64,000 nucleotides of DNA, from the NCBI RefSeq assembly GCF_004118975.1, contig NZ_CP035376.1, positions 2,232,001 through 2,296,000 of the forward strand, given 5' to 3'. The notes under the pieces were generated by a model, which worked only from the letters and a program-made list of their open reading frames with translations, made no database searches and had not been told where the DNA came from. Made by a program: the position numbers and the translations under genes. Within the stretch, counting starts at the first letter, position 1. Each line of letters starts with the position of its first letter. Source of the DNA: Luteimonas sp. YGD11-2 (lineage in GTDB: Bacteria > Pseudomonadota > Gammaproteobacteria > Xanthomonadales > Xanthomonadaceae). Below, in pieces: positions 26,578 to 36,594 of this stretch.

Positions 26578-27522
26578 TCATGCCTTCCATTCGGCCAGCG
26601 CGGCGTCGAAGTCGGCCGGCGTGCCCAGCGCGCGCGCCTCGAACGCCTTGTCGATGCGTTTCGCCAGCCCGGTCAGCACCTTGCCCGGCCCACACTCGGC
26701 GAAACGGGTGACACCGCGCCCGCCCAGCGCCTGCATGCACGAGGTCCAGCGCACGGGCAGGTACAGCTGGCGCACCAGCGCGTCACGGATCGACTGGATG
26801 CCCTCGTGCACTTCGCCGTCGACGTTCTGCACCACCGGCAGCGCGGGTTCGCGCCAGTCGGTGCCGGCCATCGCCTCGCCGAGACGGTTGGCCGCCTCGC
26901 GCATCAGCGGCGTGTGCGACGGCACGCTCACCGCAAGCTTCACCGCCTTGCGCACGCCACGCTCCGACAGCAGGCCCAGCGCGCGGTCGACGCCTTCGGC
27001 TTCACCGCCGATCACGATCTGCCCGGGCGAGTTGTAGTTCGCCGGCACCACCACGAAGTCGCTGGACAGCTCGCGGCAGGCCTCTTCCACCAGCGCATCC
27101 TCGGCGCCCAGGATCGCCGCCATGGCGCCCTTGCCCGCCGGCACCGCCGCCTGCATGAGCTGCCCGCGCAGGCGCACCAGGCGCGCGGCATCGGCCAGGT
27201 CGATGGCGCCTGCCGCGACCAGCGCGCTGTATTCGCCGAGGCTGTGGCCGGCCAGCGCCACCGGGCGCGCAACGCCTTCCGCCTGCCACAGCCGCCACAC
27301 CGCCACGCTCGCCGCCAGCAGCGCCGGCTGCGTGAACTCGGTGGTGTTGAGCTGCTCTTCCGGGCCGTCCTGGCTCACCACCCACAGGTCGACGCCCGCA
27401 CCTTCGGACGCCTCGGCGAAGGTGTCGCGGATCGACGCATGCCGCTGCGCGAGCTCGGCGAGCATGCCCAGCGACTGCGAGCCCTGGCCGGGGAAAACGA
27501 AAGCGAGCTGGGAATCGGTCAC
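26578..27522 (-). CDS. fabD: malonyl-CoA-ACP transacylase
   Basis: The enzyme transfers malonyl from CoA to ACP. It has FVFPGQGSQSLGM at the N terminus, the nucleophile Ser in LAGHSLGEYSALVAAG near 91, and the catalytic His in VSVPSHTPLM near 200. GTG 27522 (VTDSQLAFVFPGQGSQ, 314 aa) aligns with the usual FabD start. ATG 27555 would add 11 residues with no family counterpart. A stable hairpin separates it from fabH upstream. Confidence 0.94.
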   Translation of the reverse strand: MTDSQLAFVFPGQGSQSLGMLAELAQRHASIRDTFAEASEGAGVDLWVVSQDGPEEQLNTTEFTQPALLAASVAVWRLWQAEGVARPVALAGHSLGEYSALVAAGAIDLADAARLVRLRGQLMQAAVPAGKGAMAAILGAEDALVEEACRELSSDFVVVPANYNSPGQIVIGGEAEGVDRALGLLSERGVRKAVKLAVSVPSHTPLMREAANRLGEAMAGTDWREPALPVVQNVDGEVHEGIQSIRDALVRQLYLPVRWTSCMQALGGRGVTRFAECGPGKVLTGLAKRIDKAFEARALGTPADFDAALAEWKA

Positions 27523-27628
27523 GCGCGGGTCCGGCTGGGAAAACAAGCGCGGCATGATACGGGCTGCGCCGTCGGGACGTCTGTACGACCGCGTATGTCA
27601 CAGGATCGGCGACGTTCGCCCGATACGA

Positions 27629-27655
27629 CGACGCCCCGGGATGTCCGGGGCGTCG
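27629..27655. terminator. 11-bp hairpin between fabH and fabD
   Basis: CGACGCCCCGG (27629-27639) and CCGGGGCGTCG (27645-27655) form a perfect stem with a five-base loop. It lies 36 bp past the fabH stop and 107 bp before fabD. No U-tract follows, so it may be an attenuating or mRNA-stabilising element instead of a full terminator. Confidence 0.5.
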
Positions 27656-27690
27656 CGCGAATGAGGCGGGCGTCCGGGCCTGCGCCCGGC

Positions 27691-28686
27691 TCAGTAGCGC
27701 AGCAGCGCGGAGCCCCAGGTGAAGCCCCCACCGAAGGCTTCCAGCAGCAGCAGCTGGCCGCGCTCGACGCGGCCGGAGCGCACTGCGACGTCCAGCGCCA
27801 GCGGCACCGAACCCGACGAGGTGTTGCCGTGCTGGTCGACGGTGACCACCACGCGTTCCATCGGCATGTCCAGCCGCTTGGCGGTGGCCTCGATGATGCG
27901 CAGGTTGGCCTGGTGCGGGATCAGCCAGTCGATGTCGTGACGATCCAGGCCATTGGCGGCGAGGGTTTCCTCGACCACCGAGTCAAGCGCCTTGACCGCG
28001 TGCTTGAAGACCTCGTTGCCGGTCATGTTGATGCGCACGCCGGCATTGGGGGCGTTCTCGTCGAAGCCCACCGACACGCCCACCGGGTTCCACAGCAGCT
28101 CCTTCTTGCCGCCATCGGCATGCAGGTGGGTGCTGAGGATGCCGGTCCCGCTATCGGCCTTGAGCACGACCGCACCGGCACCGTCGCCGAACAGCACGCA
28201 GGTGGCGCGGTCGTTCCAGTCGATCATGCGGGTCAGCGTCTCGGCGCCGACCACCAGCACGGTGCGCGCGGCACCGGAACGGATGAACTTGTCGGCGATC
28301 GACAGCGCGTACACGAAGCCCGAGCACGCCGCATTGACGTCGAACGCGCCGCAGCCGGCAACGCCGAGGCGGTGCTGCAGCAGGCAGGCCGTGGACGGGA
28401 AAATGAGATCCGGCGTGGTGGTGCCGAGGATGATCAGATCGAGCTCGGACGCATCGACCCCCGCAGCTTCGAGCGCACGCACCGACGCGTGGTACGCCAG
28501 ATCGCAGGTGGTCTCGCCTTCGGCGGCGATGTGCCGGTTGCGGATCCCGGTACGCGACGCGATCCACTCGTCGCTGGTGTCGACCCGCCTGGCAAGCTCG
28601 TCGTTGCTGACGGCGTTTGCCGGCAGGTAGCTGCCGGTCCCGGCAATCCGCGCATACACGCGGGGCATCGCGCCCGTGTCAGTCAT
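27691..28686 (-). CDS. fabH: 3-oxoacyl-ACP synthase III
   Basis: The 331-residue KAS III has the catalytic triad Cys in [12 protein letters not shown] near 118, His in [12 protein letters not shown] near 256 and Asn in [12 protein letters not shown] near 286. It starts fatty acid synthesis by condensing acetyl-CoA (or a branched starter) with malonyl-ACP. The gene follows rpmF directly. The plsX gene that lies between rpmF and fabH in E. coli is absent here. ATG 28686 or ATG 28668 could be the start. Confidence 0.95.
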   Translation of the reverse strand: MTDTGAMPRVYARIAGTGSYLPANAVSNDELARRVDTSDEWIASRTGIRNRHIAAEGETTCDLAYHASVRALEAAGVDASELDLIILGTTTPDLIFPSTACLLQHRLGVAGCGAFDVNAACSGFVYALSIADKFIRSGAARTVLVVGAETLTRMIDWNDRATCVLFGDGAGAVVLKADSGTGILSTHLHADGGKKELLWNPVGVSVGFDENAPNAGVRINMTGNEVFKHAVKALDSVVEETLAANGLDRHDIDWLIPHQANLRIIEATAKRLDMPMERVVVTVDQHGNTSSGSVPLALDVAVRSGRVERGQLLLLEAFGGGFTWGSALLRY

Positions 28687-28812
28687 CGTGTGCCGTCATC
28701 CTCGCAACCGCCACCCTCAGGCGGGCGGCAGGACGCGCCACGCGACGGGGTGAGCCCTGCGGCCGCGAGGCGCTGGAAACCGCCACGCCCGTGGGCGCGA
28801 CGGCACTCGCCG

Positions 28813-29007
28813 TCAATCTTCGTCGGCGATCTTGACCTTCGGCTGGATCACCTGGCGACCACGGTAGTAGCCGTCGGCGGTGATGTGGTGGCGGATATGG
28901 GTCTCGCCGGTGGTCGGGTCGGTCGACAGCTGCTTGGCCTGCAGCTTGTCGTGCGCGCGACGCATGCCGCGGCGGGACGGGGTGACTCGGGATTTCTGCA
29001 CAGCCAT
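28813..29007 (-). CDS. rpmF: 50S ribosomal protein L32
   Basis: The 64-residue basic protein has the L32 start [20 protein letters not shown] followed by the usual small domain. The zinc-binding cysteines of the C+ form are missing, so this is the zinc-independent type. It is encoded after yceD and before fabH, the common yceD-rpmF-fab order that ties ribosome and lipid synthesis. Confidence 0.96.
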   Translation of the reverse strand: MAVQKSRVTPSRRGMRRAHDKLQAKQLSTDPTTGETHIRHHITADGYYRGRQVIQPKVKIADED

Positions 29008-29065
29008 GGGATTGCTCCAGCAAACAGTTCTACGATCTTTGGGAGTTGGGCCGCCCGTGGGCGAC

Positions 29066-29575
29066 TCAGGTGTTCTTTTTCAGCGCCTGCAGCGCGGCGA
29101 ACGGATTGGCGCGCGCCTCCTCGTCGGCGGACACCGGCCAGTCGCGCTCCACCGCTTCCGAACCCGGCGCCACCGGCACCAGCGGCACGGCGAGCAGAAG
29201 TTCGTCCTCGACCAGGTCCGCGGGCCGCAGCGTGCCATCTTCCGGCACCAGCAGGGCTTCGTATCCGGGCGGAAGCGCGGCCTCGTCGGCCTCGTCGCGG
29301 ATCAGGCCGAAACGCTGCTCCAGCTGCACCGGCTCGTTGAACGCCTGCAGGGTGCGCTGGCACTGCAACGGCAGCCCGGCTTCGACCCGCAACGCAACGA
29401 ACGGCACCTGGAACGCGTCACGCCCGAATTCCATGACGTAATCCGCATCGCCTTGCGTCGCCTGCAGTACCTCGCCAAGGCGGGGCATTGCCGACAGCGG
29501 CAAGCGTCCTTCGAACACCCGCCGTGCGACGACAAGGCGCCAGACGTCGACGGTTTCGGGAAGATCGGCGGACAT
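29066..29575 (-). CDS. yceD: YceD/DUF177 family protein (23S rRNA accumulation protein)
   Basis: The 169-residue protein starts [19 protein letters not shown] and carries the DUF177 core with [20 protein letters not shown], where the family CxR motif occurs (LQCQR), and [15 protein letters not shown]. YceD is linked to 23S rRNA accumulation and is almost always next to rpmF. It is the first gene of the rpmF-fab string. A sigma-70 promoter directly upstream ends about 10 nt before the ATG, implying a very short or absent leader. Confidence 0.9.
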   Translation of the reverse strand: MSADLPETVDVWRLVVARRVFEGRLPLSAMPRLGEVLQATQGDADYVMEFGRDAFQVPFVALRVEAGLPLQCQRTLQAFNEPVQLEQRFGLIRDEADEAALPPGYEALLVPEDGTLRPADLVEDELLLAVPLVPVAPGSEAVERDWPVSADEEARANPFAALQALKKNT

Positions 29576-29585
29576 AAGAGGCGGA

Positions 29586-29615
29586 ATGTTAGGGCTTCGC
29601 AAAGTGCGCTGTCAA
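29586..29615 (-). promoter_or_regulatory. sigma-70 promoter of yceD-rpmF-fab
   Basis: On the minus strand TTGACA (29610-29615) is followed after 18 bp by TAACAT (29586-29591). The -35 is a perfect match. The predicted start lies about 4 nt before the yceD ATG, so the transcript is nearly leaderless. It likely drives the whole yceD-rpmF-fabHDG string. Confidence 0.6.
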
Positions 29616-29710
29616 ATTGGAGCCGCGCGGAAAAATCCAGCTGCCCCGTGGATTTGCCGCCTGCCACCGCCCGCGGCAGACTGCCCCTCCCCTTCCGGGC
29701 GCCGACGGCC

Positions 29711-30070
29711 TTGATTCCGACCGCAACCCTGTTCGCCGTGGTCATTGTATGCGCTGCCTGCTGGTGGCAGTTGCGTCGCCGCGGCAGCCGCCGCCAGCAG
29801 GCGCTGTCGGCGGTGCTGGATGCCGCGGATGCCTTCGAGGACCGTCTGCGGGTGGCACGGGCCGAGATCGAGGCGGTGGCCGGCAGCGACCACAACCCGG
29901 TGCGCGAGGCCATGCAGGAGATGCTGCGCCAGCGCCTGTGGCTGCAGCAGCACGGCCATGCGGCAACCACCGGCCAGCTCGACCAGGTCCGCGATTCGAT
30001 CGACACCGCGCGCGCGCGCATCGAGCAGCAGCTCGACCGCATCGAACAGGCGCGGGCGCCGCTGTCGTGA
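29711..30070 (+). CDS. small membrane-anchored helical protein, unknown function
   Basis: I do not recognise a named family. The product (about 119 aa from TTG 29711) has an N-terminal membrane segment (TLFAVVIVCAACWWQL) and then a charged alpha-helical, coiled-coil-like domain rich in Arg, Gln and Asp (LDAADAFEDRLRVARAEIEAV and DQVRDSIDTARARIEQQLDRI). The start is uncertain. An in-frame GTG at 29648 would add 21 residues. The stop overlaps the start of the YceF-like gene as GTGA (30067-30070), so the two are coupled. It is divergent from yceD. Confidence 0.6.
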   Translation: MIPTATLFAVVIVCAACWWQLRRRGSRRQQALSAVLDAADAFEDRLRVARAEIEAVAGSDHNPVREAMQEMLRQRLWLQQHGHAATTGQLDQVRDSIDTARARIEQQLDRIEQARAPLS

Positions 30071-30645
30071 CCGGCGCGCTGATCCTCGCCTCGACCTCGC
30101 GCTACCGGCGGGAACTGCTCGGGCGCCTGCGGCTTCCGTTCACCACCGAACGGCCCGAGGTCGACGAGACCCCGCTGCCTGGGGAGGCACCGGCGGCGCT
30201 GGCGTCCAGGCTGGCGGTGGCGAAGGCACGCGAGGTTGTGCGCCGGCACCCGGGCGCCTGGGTGATCGGCTCCGACCAGGTCGCAGGCTTCGATGGCCAC
30301 GCGCTCGGCAAGCCCGGCATCCGCGATGCCGCGATCGTCCAGCTGCAATCGACGTCGGGCTCCAGCGTGCAGTTCCTGACCGCGGTCGCGCTGTGCCGTG
30401 GCGACGCACTGGCCGGGGAGGCACTCGACACCACCACGGTGACGTTCCGGTGCCTGCAGCGGGCGGAGATCGAACGCTACGTCGACGCCGAGCAGCCGCT
30501 CGACTGCGCCGGCAGCTTCAAGAGCGAGGGACTCGGCATCGCGCTGTTCGACGCCATCGACACGCGAGACCCGACCGCGCTGATCGGCCTGCCGCTGATC
30601 GCCACCGCACGCCTGTTGCGCGACGCCGGGTTCGTGCTGCCTTGA
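30067..30645 (+). CDS. yceF: m7GTP pyrophosphatase-type Maf protein (YceF subfamily)
   Basis: The 192-residue Maf-like protein starts at GTG 30067. It has ILASTSRYRRELL, the PEVDETP segment and the YceF-specific IGSDQVA (dTTP/UTP-type Maf has SADTVV), followed by LGKPG and KSEGLGIALF. YceF hydrolyses 7-methyl-GTP and is thought to clean the nucleotide pool. In E. coli yceF is divergent to yceD-rpmF, and the same layout is kept here. The start overlaps the stop of the small membrane protein gene. Confidence 0.88.
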   Translation: MTGALILASTSRYRRELLGRLRLPFTTERPEVDETPLPGEAPAALASRLAVAKAREVVRRHPGAWVIGSDQVAGFDGHALGKPGIRDAAIVQLQSTSGSSVQFLTAVALCRGDALAGEALDTTTVTFRCLQRAEIERYVDAEQPLDCAGSFKSEGLGIALFDAIDTRDPTALIGLPLIATARLLRDAGFVLP

Positions 30646-30657
30646 AGCTGCGCGCGT

Positions 30658-32535
30658 TCAGCGCAGGCGGATGCGCCGTTCGCTCCAGGTCTCGACGCTG
30701 CCGTCGGCGCCTTCGATCTCCATCCCCAGCCAGTAGTCGCCCGCCGGCAGCGCGGAGGCATCGACCTGCGCGGAGAACGCCACCGCCGGTTGCCCGGGAT
30801 CGTTGGAACGACCCTGCAGGAACTCGCCCACCCAGCGGTTCTCCTGCCCGTAGTCGGCGGTGGCGACCACCTCGCCGTCGAGCGTCAGGCGGACCTCGCG
30901 CACACCCACGCCATCCTTCACTGCCCAGCCGTAGACGCGGAACTCCCGCTCGACGGTGGCGCCGGCTGCAGGTTCCTGCAGATGCGCGACCGCGGGCGTC
31001 GCGCACGTACCGCTTTGCTCCGGCGCAGTGCCGTCGAAACGCAGCAGCAGGAATCGCCGGCCGCCATGGTCGATGTTGACCGCCTCGGGGTGCGGCAGGT
31101 GGCCGAAGCGCTGGCACAGGCTCTGGTAATGGGCGAGAAGCTCGCTGAACTTGACGTCGGTGGTGCCGACCACCAGCAGCACCGGCCCCGGGGCCAACTC
31201 GCGCGCGCCTTGCGCTTCCAGACCCCACAGCCGCAGCTGCGGGGCACGGCCATGGTCGCGGTTGAGCGGATGGTCGAGCACCGCGATACGCGGATCGCCG
31301 AGTGCGAAACCGAGTTCGGCGCCGATCTTGAAGTTGTCGGCCACGATCTGCGTGCCGGCGGGCATCTGCGCGCGTGCCTTGGCCACCGCGGCGGCCAGTT
31401 CGTCCCAGCCGGCGAAGTTGGACGGGTACCACTTCGCCGACGCGGCCTGCTCGCGCACCAAGGGCGACGAGACCGCGGCGTAGTAGCCCAGGAACGCCAC
31501 CAGCCCGGCTGCCGCCAGCGACCAGGTGGCGGTGCGCAGCCAGCGCGGCCAGGTGTCCAGCAATGCAGGCAGCAGCGCGATCAGCGCGATATAGCCCGGC
31601 AACGGCCAGTGGAAGCTCACCCGCTCGACATCGGCGAAGAAGCCCAGCACGAAGAAGCCGGCCACCAGCAGCCCGCCCAGTAGCGCCAACAGCCGGTGCA
31701 CCGGCTCGCGGCTGCGCGCACCGTGCCACGCCGCCGCCAGCAGCGCGACGAACAGCAATGGCGTCACCACCCCGGCCTGCACCGGCAGGAACAGCAGGCC
31801 TTCGCCATGCAGCGCCCACGGGTGGCGGTCGACCAGCTGGAAGCGCAAGCCGGCCTCGGCGTTGTCGAAATTCCAGGCCAGCAATGGCGCCCACGCTGCG
31901 GCACCGAAGGCGATCGCGATCCAGGCGCGCGGATCGCGCAACGCGCGCCGGCCACCTTCCAGGCACAGCAGCGCGACGAATCCCACCCCGACCACCGCCG
32001 CGAAGCGGTAGTGGCTGAGCGCGCCCACCGCCAGCCCGAAGGCGAGCAGGCTGGCGCTGCCGGCATCCACCCTGCGTACCAGCCGGGTAGCGGCGTCCAC
32101 GCATGCAAGCGTCGCCAGCGCCATCGCCACGTCGGGCAGCGCCAGCAGGCCCAGGGTGCCCGCCAGCGGCAGCAGCAGCACCGCGATGCCGGCCAGCCAC
32201 GCGCTGCGCTCGTCCACCTCGCGGCGCACCAGCGCCACCATCCACCACGGCAGCAGCGCGGCCATCAGCAGGAACGGCGCGCGCACCGCCAGCACATGGT
32301 GCCCGCCGATCTCCACGCCCACGCGGATCAGCCACGCGGTCAACCCGGGCAGGTCCGAATACGCCCACGCCGGGTGCTGGCCTTCCTGCCAGTAGAAGGC
32401 TTCGTCGACGAACAGCGGCAGCCGCGTGGCAAGCACGATCTTGACCAGCGTCACCACCCCCCAGAGGGCGATGAATACATGGCGCGGATGCCAGGCGCGC
32501 ACGCCGGCCCCGCGCATTCCGATGTCTGTCGGCAT
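30658..32535 (-). CDS. GT39/ArnT-like membrane glycosyltransferase
   Basis: The 625-residue protein starts with a short cytoplasmic tail, then a first membrane helix and the periplasmic catalytic acidic loop in LPLFVDEAFYWQEG near 40, as in PMT/ArnT-type enzymes. About ten further membrane helices fill residues 60-350. The rest is a soluble periplasmic region. Its end (about 515-625) looks like an extra beta-sandwich (VYGWAVKDGVGVREVRLTLDG). It probably moves a sugar from a polyprenyl-phosphate donor to a lipid or protein acceptor, and the acceptor is unknown. It is convergent with yceF and divergent from the moxR operon. Confidence 0.8.
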   Translation of the reverse strand: MPTDIGMRGAGVRAWHPRHVFIALWGVVTLVKIVLATRLPLFVDEAFYWQEGQHPAWAYSDLPGLTAWLIRVGVEIGGHHVLAVRAPFLLMAALLPWWMVALVRREVDERSAWLAGIAVLLLPLAGTLGLLALPDVAMALATLACVDAATRLVRRVDAGSASLLAFGLAVGALSHYRFAAVVGVGFVALLCLEGGRRALRDPRAWIAIAFGAAAWAPLLAWNFDNAEAGLRFQLVDRHPWALHGEGLLFLPVQAGVVTPLLFVALLAAAWHGARSREPVHRLLALLGGLLVAGFFVLGFFADVERVSFHWPLPGYIALIALLPALLDTWPRWLRTATWSLAAAGLVAFLGYYAAVSSPLVREQAASAKWYPSNFAGWDELAAAVAKARAQMPAGTQIVADNFKIGAELGFALGDPRIAVLDHPLNRDHGRAPQLRLWGLEAQGARELAPGPVLLVVGTTDVKFSELLAHYQSLCQRFGHLPHPEAVNIDHGGRRFLLLRFDGTAPEQSGTCATPAVAHLQEPAAGATVEREFRVYGWAVKDGVGVREVRLTLDGEVVATADYGQENRWVGEFLQGRSNDPGQPAVAFSAQVDASALPAGDYWLGMEIEGADGSVETWSERRIRLR

Positions 32536-32641
32536 CCGTATGCGACCCAGTTACACTCGATTGATGAAGTTGGCGCCCGCGGCAACGGGGAGACGCGGGC
32601 CATGGCGACATCACCGCACGCCCCGTTTTCCGGAGACCCGC

Positions 32642-33595
<954 letters not shown>

Positions 33596-33602
33596 GTTCC
33601 TG

Positions 33603-34574
33603 ATGGCCGCGAGCGCCCGCGCACCGTCACGCATGTTCCAGCGCCTGCAGGGCCTTGCACGGCCGCGTGCGCCCGAAACGCTGCCGGCGCGGCTGGACCG
33701 CCGCCGCATCTACGTGCTGCCAACCGCCTTCGGGCTGTTCTTCTTCGCGCTGTTGCTGACGATGGGCGTGGGCGCGCTCAACTACAACAACAACCCCGCG
33801 CTGCTGCTGTGCCTGCTGCTGGCCGGCACCGCGCTGGCGAGCCTGCTGCACGCGCACCTGCAATTGAGCGGACTCGCTGTCCAGGCGGTCGACGCGGAGG
33901 CCGTGGCCGCGGGGCGTCCGCTCGCGCTGCGCGTGCATGTGCGCGCCGATCCCGGCCGCCCCCGGCGCGGGCTCGAGGTTCGCGCAGGTGACACCGCCGC
34001 CGCCCTGCACCTCGACGACGGCGCCGGCGAAGCGGTCATCGAACTGCCGACCATGCAGCGCGGCTGGCTCGACGTCGGCCGCCTGCGGATCTCCACCACG
34101 CGCCCGCTGGGGTTGGCGCGGGCCTGGTCGTGGGTCTGGCCGGAAGCACCGATGCTGGTCTACCCGGCCCCGGAGACGCACGGCCCGCCGCTGCCCGAAG
34201 GCGCCGGCGACAACGCACAGGCGCGGCTGCACGCGTCCGGCGACGATGTCCACCACCTGCGCAACTGGCGGCGTGGCGATTCGCGTCGTGCGATCGCCTG
34301 GAAGCCTTCGGCGCGCCGCGGCCAGCTGCTGGTCCGCGAGTACGAGCAGCCGCAGGGCGCCGACGTCGTCATCGACTGGCGCGGCACCGTGGAACTGCCC
34401 TACGAGGCGCGCATCCGTCGGCTTGCGCGCTGGGTGGACGAGGCCGAACGCGACCAGCGCCGCTACGTGCTGCGCCTGCCGGGACAGCCCGCGGTCGGTC
34501 CCGCGCGTGGCGCGCTGCATCGCCATGCCTGCCTGCGCGCGCTGGCACTGCTGCCGGAGGCCGGGCATGGCTGA
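33603..34574 (+). CDS. DUF58 domain protein
   Basis: The 323-residue protein has two adjacent N-terminal membrane segments (residues 36-75, IYVLPTAFGLFFFALLLTMG and NNPALLLCLLLAGTALASLL). A DUF58 domain follows with the signature DDVHHLRNWRRGDSRRAIAWKPSARRGQLLVREYE near 215-250. DUF58 genes follow moxR almost universally. The VWA-like fold may be the target or partner of MoxR. The gene starts 7 bp after moxR and overlaps the next gene by 8 bp. Confidence 0.9.
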   Translation: MAASARAPSRMFQRLQGLARPRAPETLPARLDRRRIYVLPTAFGLFFFALLLTMGVGALNYNNNPALLLCLLLAGTALASLLHAHLQLSGLAVQAVDAEAVAAGRPLALRVHVRADPGRPRRGLEVRAGDTAAALHLDDGAGEAVIELPTMQRGWLDVGRLRISTTRPLGLARAWSWVWPEAPMLVYPAPETHGPPLPEGAGDNAQARLHASGDDVHHLRNWRRGDSRRAIAWKPSARRGQLLVREYEQPQGADVVIDWRGTVELPYEARIRRLARWVDEAERDQRRYVLRLPGQPAVGPARGALHRHACLRALALLPEAGHG

Positions 34575-36594
34575 GGGCATCGCGACATTGCCGGGCCTGT
34601 CGCCTGCGGCTCCCGCCGCGGTGGCCGATCGACGCAACCTGCCCGACGCCGCCCGCGCGTGGTCCCTGGCGGCCTCGTTCGCGTGCCAGTTGCCGTTGCT
34701 GCTGCAGCTGCCGGGATGGCTGGGGCTGGCGATCGGCGCCCTCGCCGTCGCGGTGGCGGCGATCTCCTGGAAGCGCCGCCTGCCGTCGCTGCTGCGCGCG
34801 CTGCTGGCGCTGGCGGCGGTCGGCCTGGTGCTGGCCGGCAGCGGCTTTTCCTTCGGTCGCGACACCGGCTGCGCGCTGCTCGCCGCGATGCTGGCGATCA
34901 AGCCGGTGGAGCTGTTCACCTGGCGCGATGCGCGCAGCCTGCTGGGCTTCGCGCTGTTCGCGCCGTTCGCGACCTTCCTGCTCGACCAGGGGCCGCTGTC
35001 GCTGCTGCTCGGGCTGGGCGGGGCCCTGGTGGCGCTGGCCGCACTGTGGCGGCTGGCGGAACTCGACGCCGAGGTGCCCACCGAGCCGCTGCCGCCGGCA
35101 CGGGCGGTGGGCCGGCGCCTGTGGCGGGTCGGGCGTCTGGCGATGGTCGGGCTTCCGCTGGCACTGGCGGCGTTCTGGCTGTTTCCGCGCATGGCCTCAC
35201 CGCTGTGGGGCGTGCCGGAACGTGCGATCGCCAAGCCGGGGCTGTCGGGTGAGATGGGCCCGGGCGACTGGCTCGACCTGATGGGTGACGATTCACCGGC
35301 CCTGCGCGCGCGTTTCTTCGGCCCCGTTCCGGATCGCACCGAGCTCTACTGGCGCGGCCCGGTGCTCACCGATTACGACGGCCGCCGCTGGTCCCGGGCC
35401 GAATGGGCGCAGGGCCTGCCACCCGCGGAGGTGCGCCATGACGGCCCGGTATGGGACTACGAACTCGAACTCGAGCCCACCGACCGCCGCTTCGCCGTGA
35501 CCCTGGACCTGCCGCTGGCCGAGCCCGAAGGCACCCGCCTCGGCCACGACCACAGCACCACGTCCTGGCGTCCGCTGAGTTCGTTGCGCCGCTGGCGGCT
35601 GCAGTCGGCGCCACCGGTTGCCTACGAGGCCGAACTGCGGCCGATGCTGCGCACGATGGCGCTGCGCCTGCCCGAGGCCTTCAACCCGCGCACCATCGCG
35701 CTGGCCCGGCAGTGGCGCGCCGAAGCCGGTGACGGCATGGCCGCCGACGAAGCGCTGGTGCAGCGCTTCCTCGACTGGGTACGCAGCGACTTCGCCTACA
35801 CCCTGGCCACCGGCCTGCCCGGCCGCCATGCGATCGACGAATTCCTGTTCGACGAGCAGGAAGGCTTCTGCGAACACTACGCCGGAGCCTTCGTGGTGTT
35901 CATGCGTGCCGCGGGCATCCCCGCGCGGGTGGTGACCGGCTATGTCGGCGGCTACTACAACCGCTTCGGCGACTACTGGCTGGTGCGCCGCGAGGACGCC
36001 CACGCCTGGGCCGAGGTGTGGCTGGAAGGGCGCGGCTGGGTGCGCGCCGACCCCACCGCCGCGGTGGCCCCGGAGCGCATCTACGACACCATCGCCAACC
36101 TGTCCGAGGACGGCGGCGCCGCCCGCGACGCGCTGGCCGGGATGTGGGACGTCGGCGACTGGATGCGCCGGGGGTGGAACGACTTCGTGCTCGGCTTCGA
36201 CGCCACCCGCCAGCGCCAGCTGCTGAGCCCGCTGGGCATCCGCGACCTCGAGATGCAGCAGCTGGTGGTGCTGTTCGCGGCGCTGGGCGGCATGGCACTG
36301 GCCTGGATGCTGTGGCTGGTCGGGCGCAGCGAGCGCGAACGCGACCCGGTGCTGCGGGCCTGGCATGCGCTGGGCGCACGCTATGCCCGGCACGGGTTCG
36401 CACCGGCACCGCACGAACCGGCCAGCGCCTGGGCCGCGCGCGTGCTGGCGGCGCGGCCGCACGACGCCGCGCTGGCCACGCTCAGCGCGCGTTTCTCCGA
36501 CTGGCGCTACGCTCCCCACCCCGCCGGACCGGGGGCCGCACGCGCGCTGGCCCGCGACCTGCACCGGCACCGACCCGCGGAGACGCCCCGATGA
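34567..36594 (+). CDS. TgpA-like transglutaminase-domain membrane protein (DUF3488/transglutaminase)
   Basis: The 675-residue protein has about six N-terminal membrane helices (DUF3488), then a periplasmic transglutaminase core and a last helix near 570 (LVVLFAALGGMALAWMLWLVG). The Cys-His-Asp triad is in EGFCEHYAGAFVVFMRAAGIP near 435, EDAHAWAEVWLEG near 480 and WVRADPTAA near 493. In Pseudomonas the homologue TgpA is essential and lies in the same moxR-DUF58 operon. The start overlaps the DUF58 stop by 8 bp. The large same-frame extension upstream is shadow sequence. Confidence 0.9.
   Translation: MAEGIATLPGLSPAAPAAVADRRNLPDAARAWSLAASFACQLPLLLQLPGWLGLAIGALAVAVAAISWKRRLPSLLRALLALAAVGLVLAGSGFSFGRDTGCALLAAMLAIKPVELFTWRDARSLLGFALFAPFATFLLDQGPLSLLLGLGGALVALAALWRLAELDAEVPTEPLPPARAVGRRLWRVGRLAMVGLPLALAAFWLFPRMASPLWGVPERAIAKPGLSGEMGPGDWLDLMGDDSPALRARFFGPVPDRTELYWRGPVLTDYDGRRWSRAEWAQGLPPAEVRHDGPVWDYELELEPTDRRFAVTLDLPLAEPEGTRLGHDHSTTSWRPLSSLRRWRLQSAPPVAYEAELRPMLRTMALRLPEAFNPRTIALARQWRAEAGDGMAADEALVQRFLDWVRSDFAYTLATGLPGRHAIDEFLFDEQEGFCEHYAGAFVVFMRAAGIPARVVTGYVGGYYNRFGDYWLVRREDAHAWAEVWLEGRGWVRADPTAAVAPERIYDTIANLSEDGGAARDALAGMWDVGDWMRRGWNDFVLGFDATRQRQLLSPLGIRDLEMQQLVVLFAALGGMALAWMLWLVGRSERERDPVLRAWHALGARYARHGFAPAPHEPASAWAARVLAARPHDAALATLSARFSDWRYAPHPAGPGAARALARDLHRHRPAETPR

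Noticed and set aside
25636..29340. A 1,234-codon open frame on the plus strand across the fab cluster
   Set aside because: It is antisense to fabG, fabD, fabH, rpmF and yceD, all of which have clear motifs. Long stop-free antisense frames are expected at this GC content, and the sequence has no recognisable domain.
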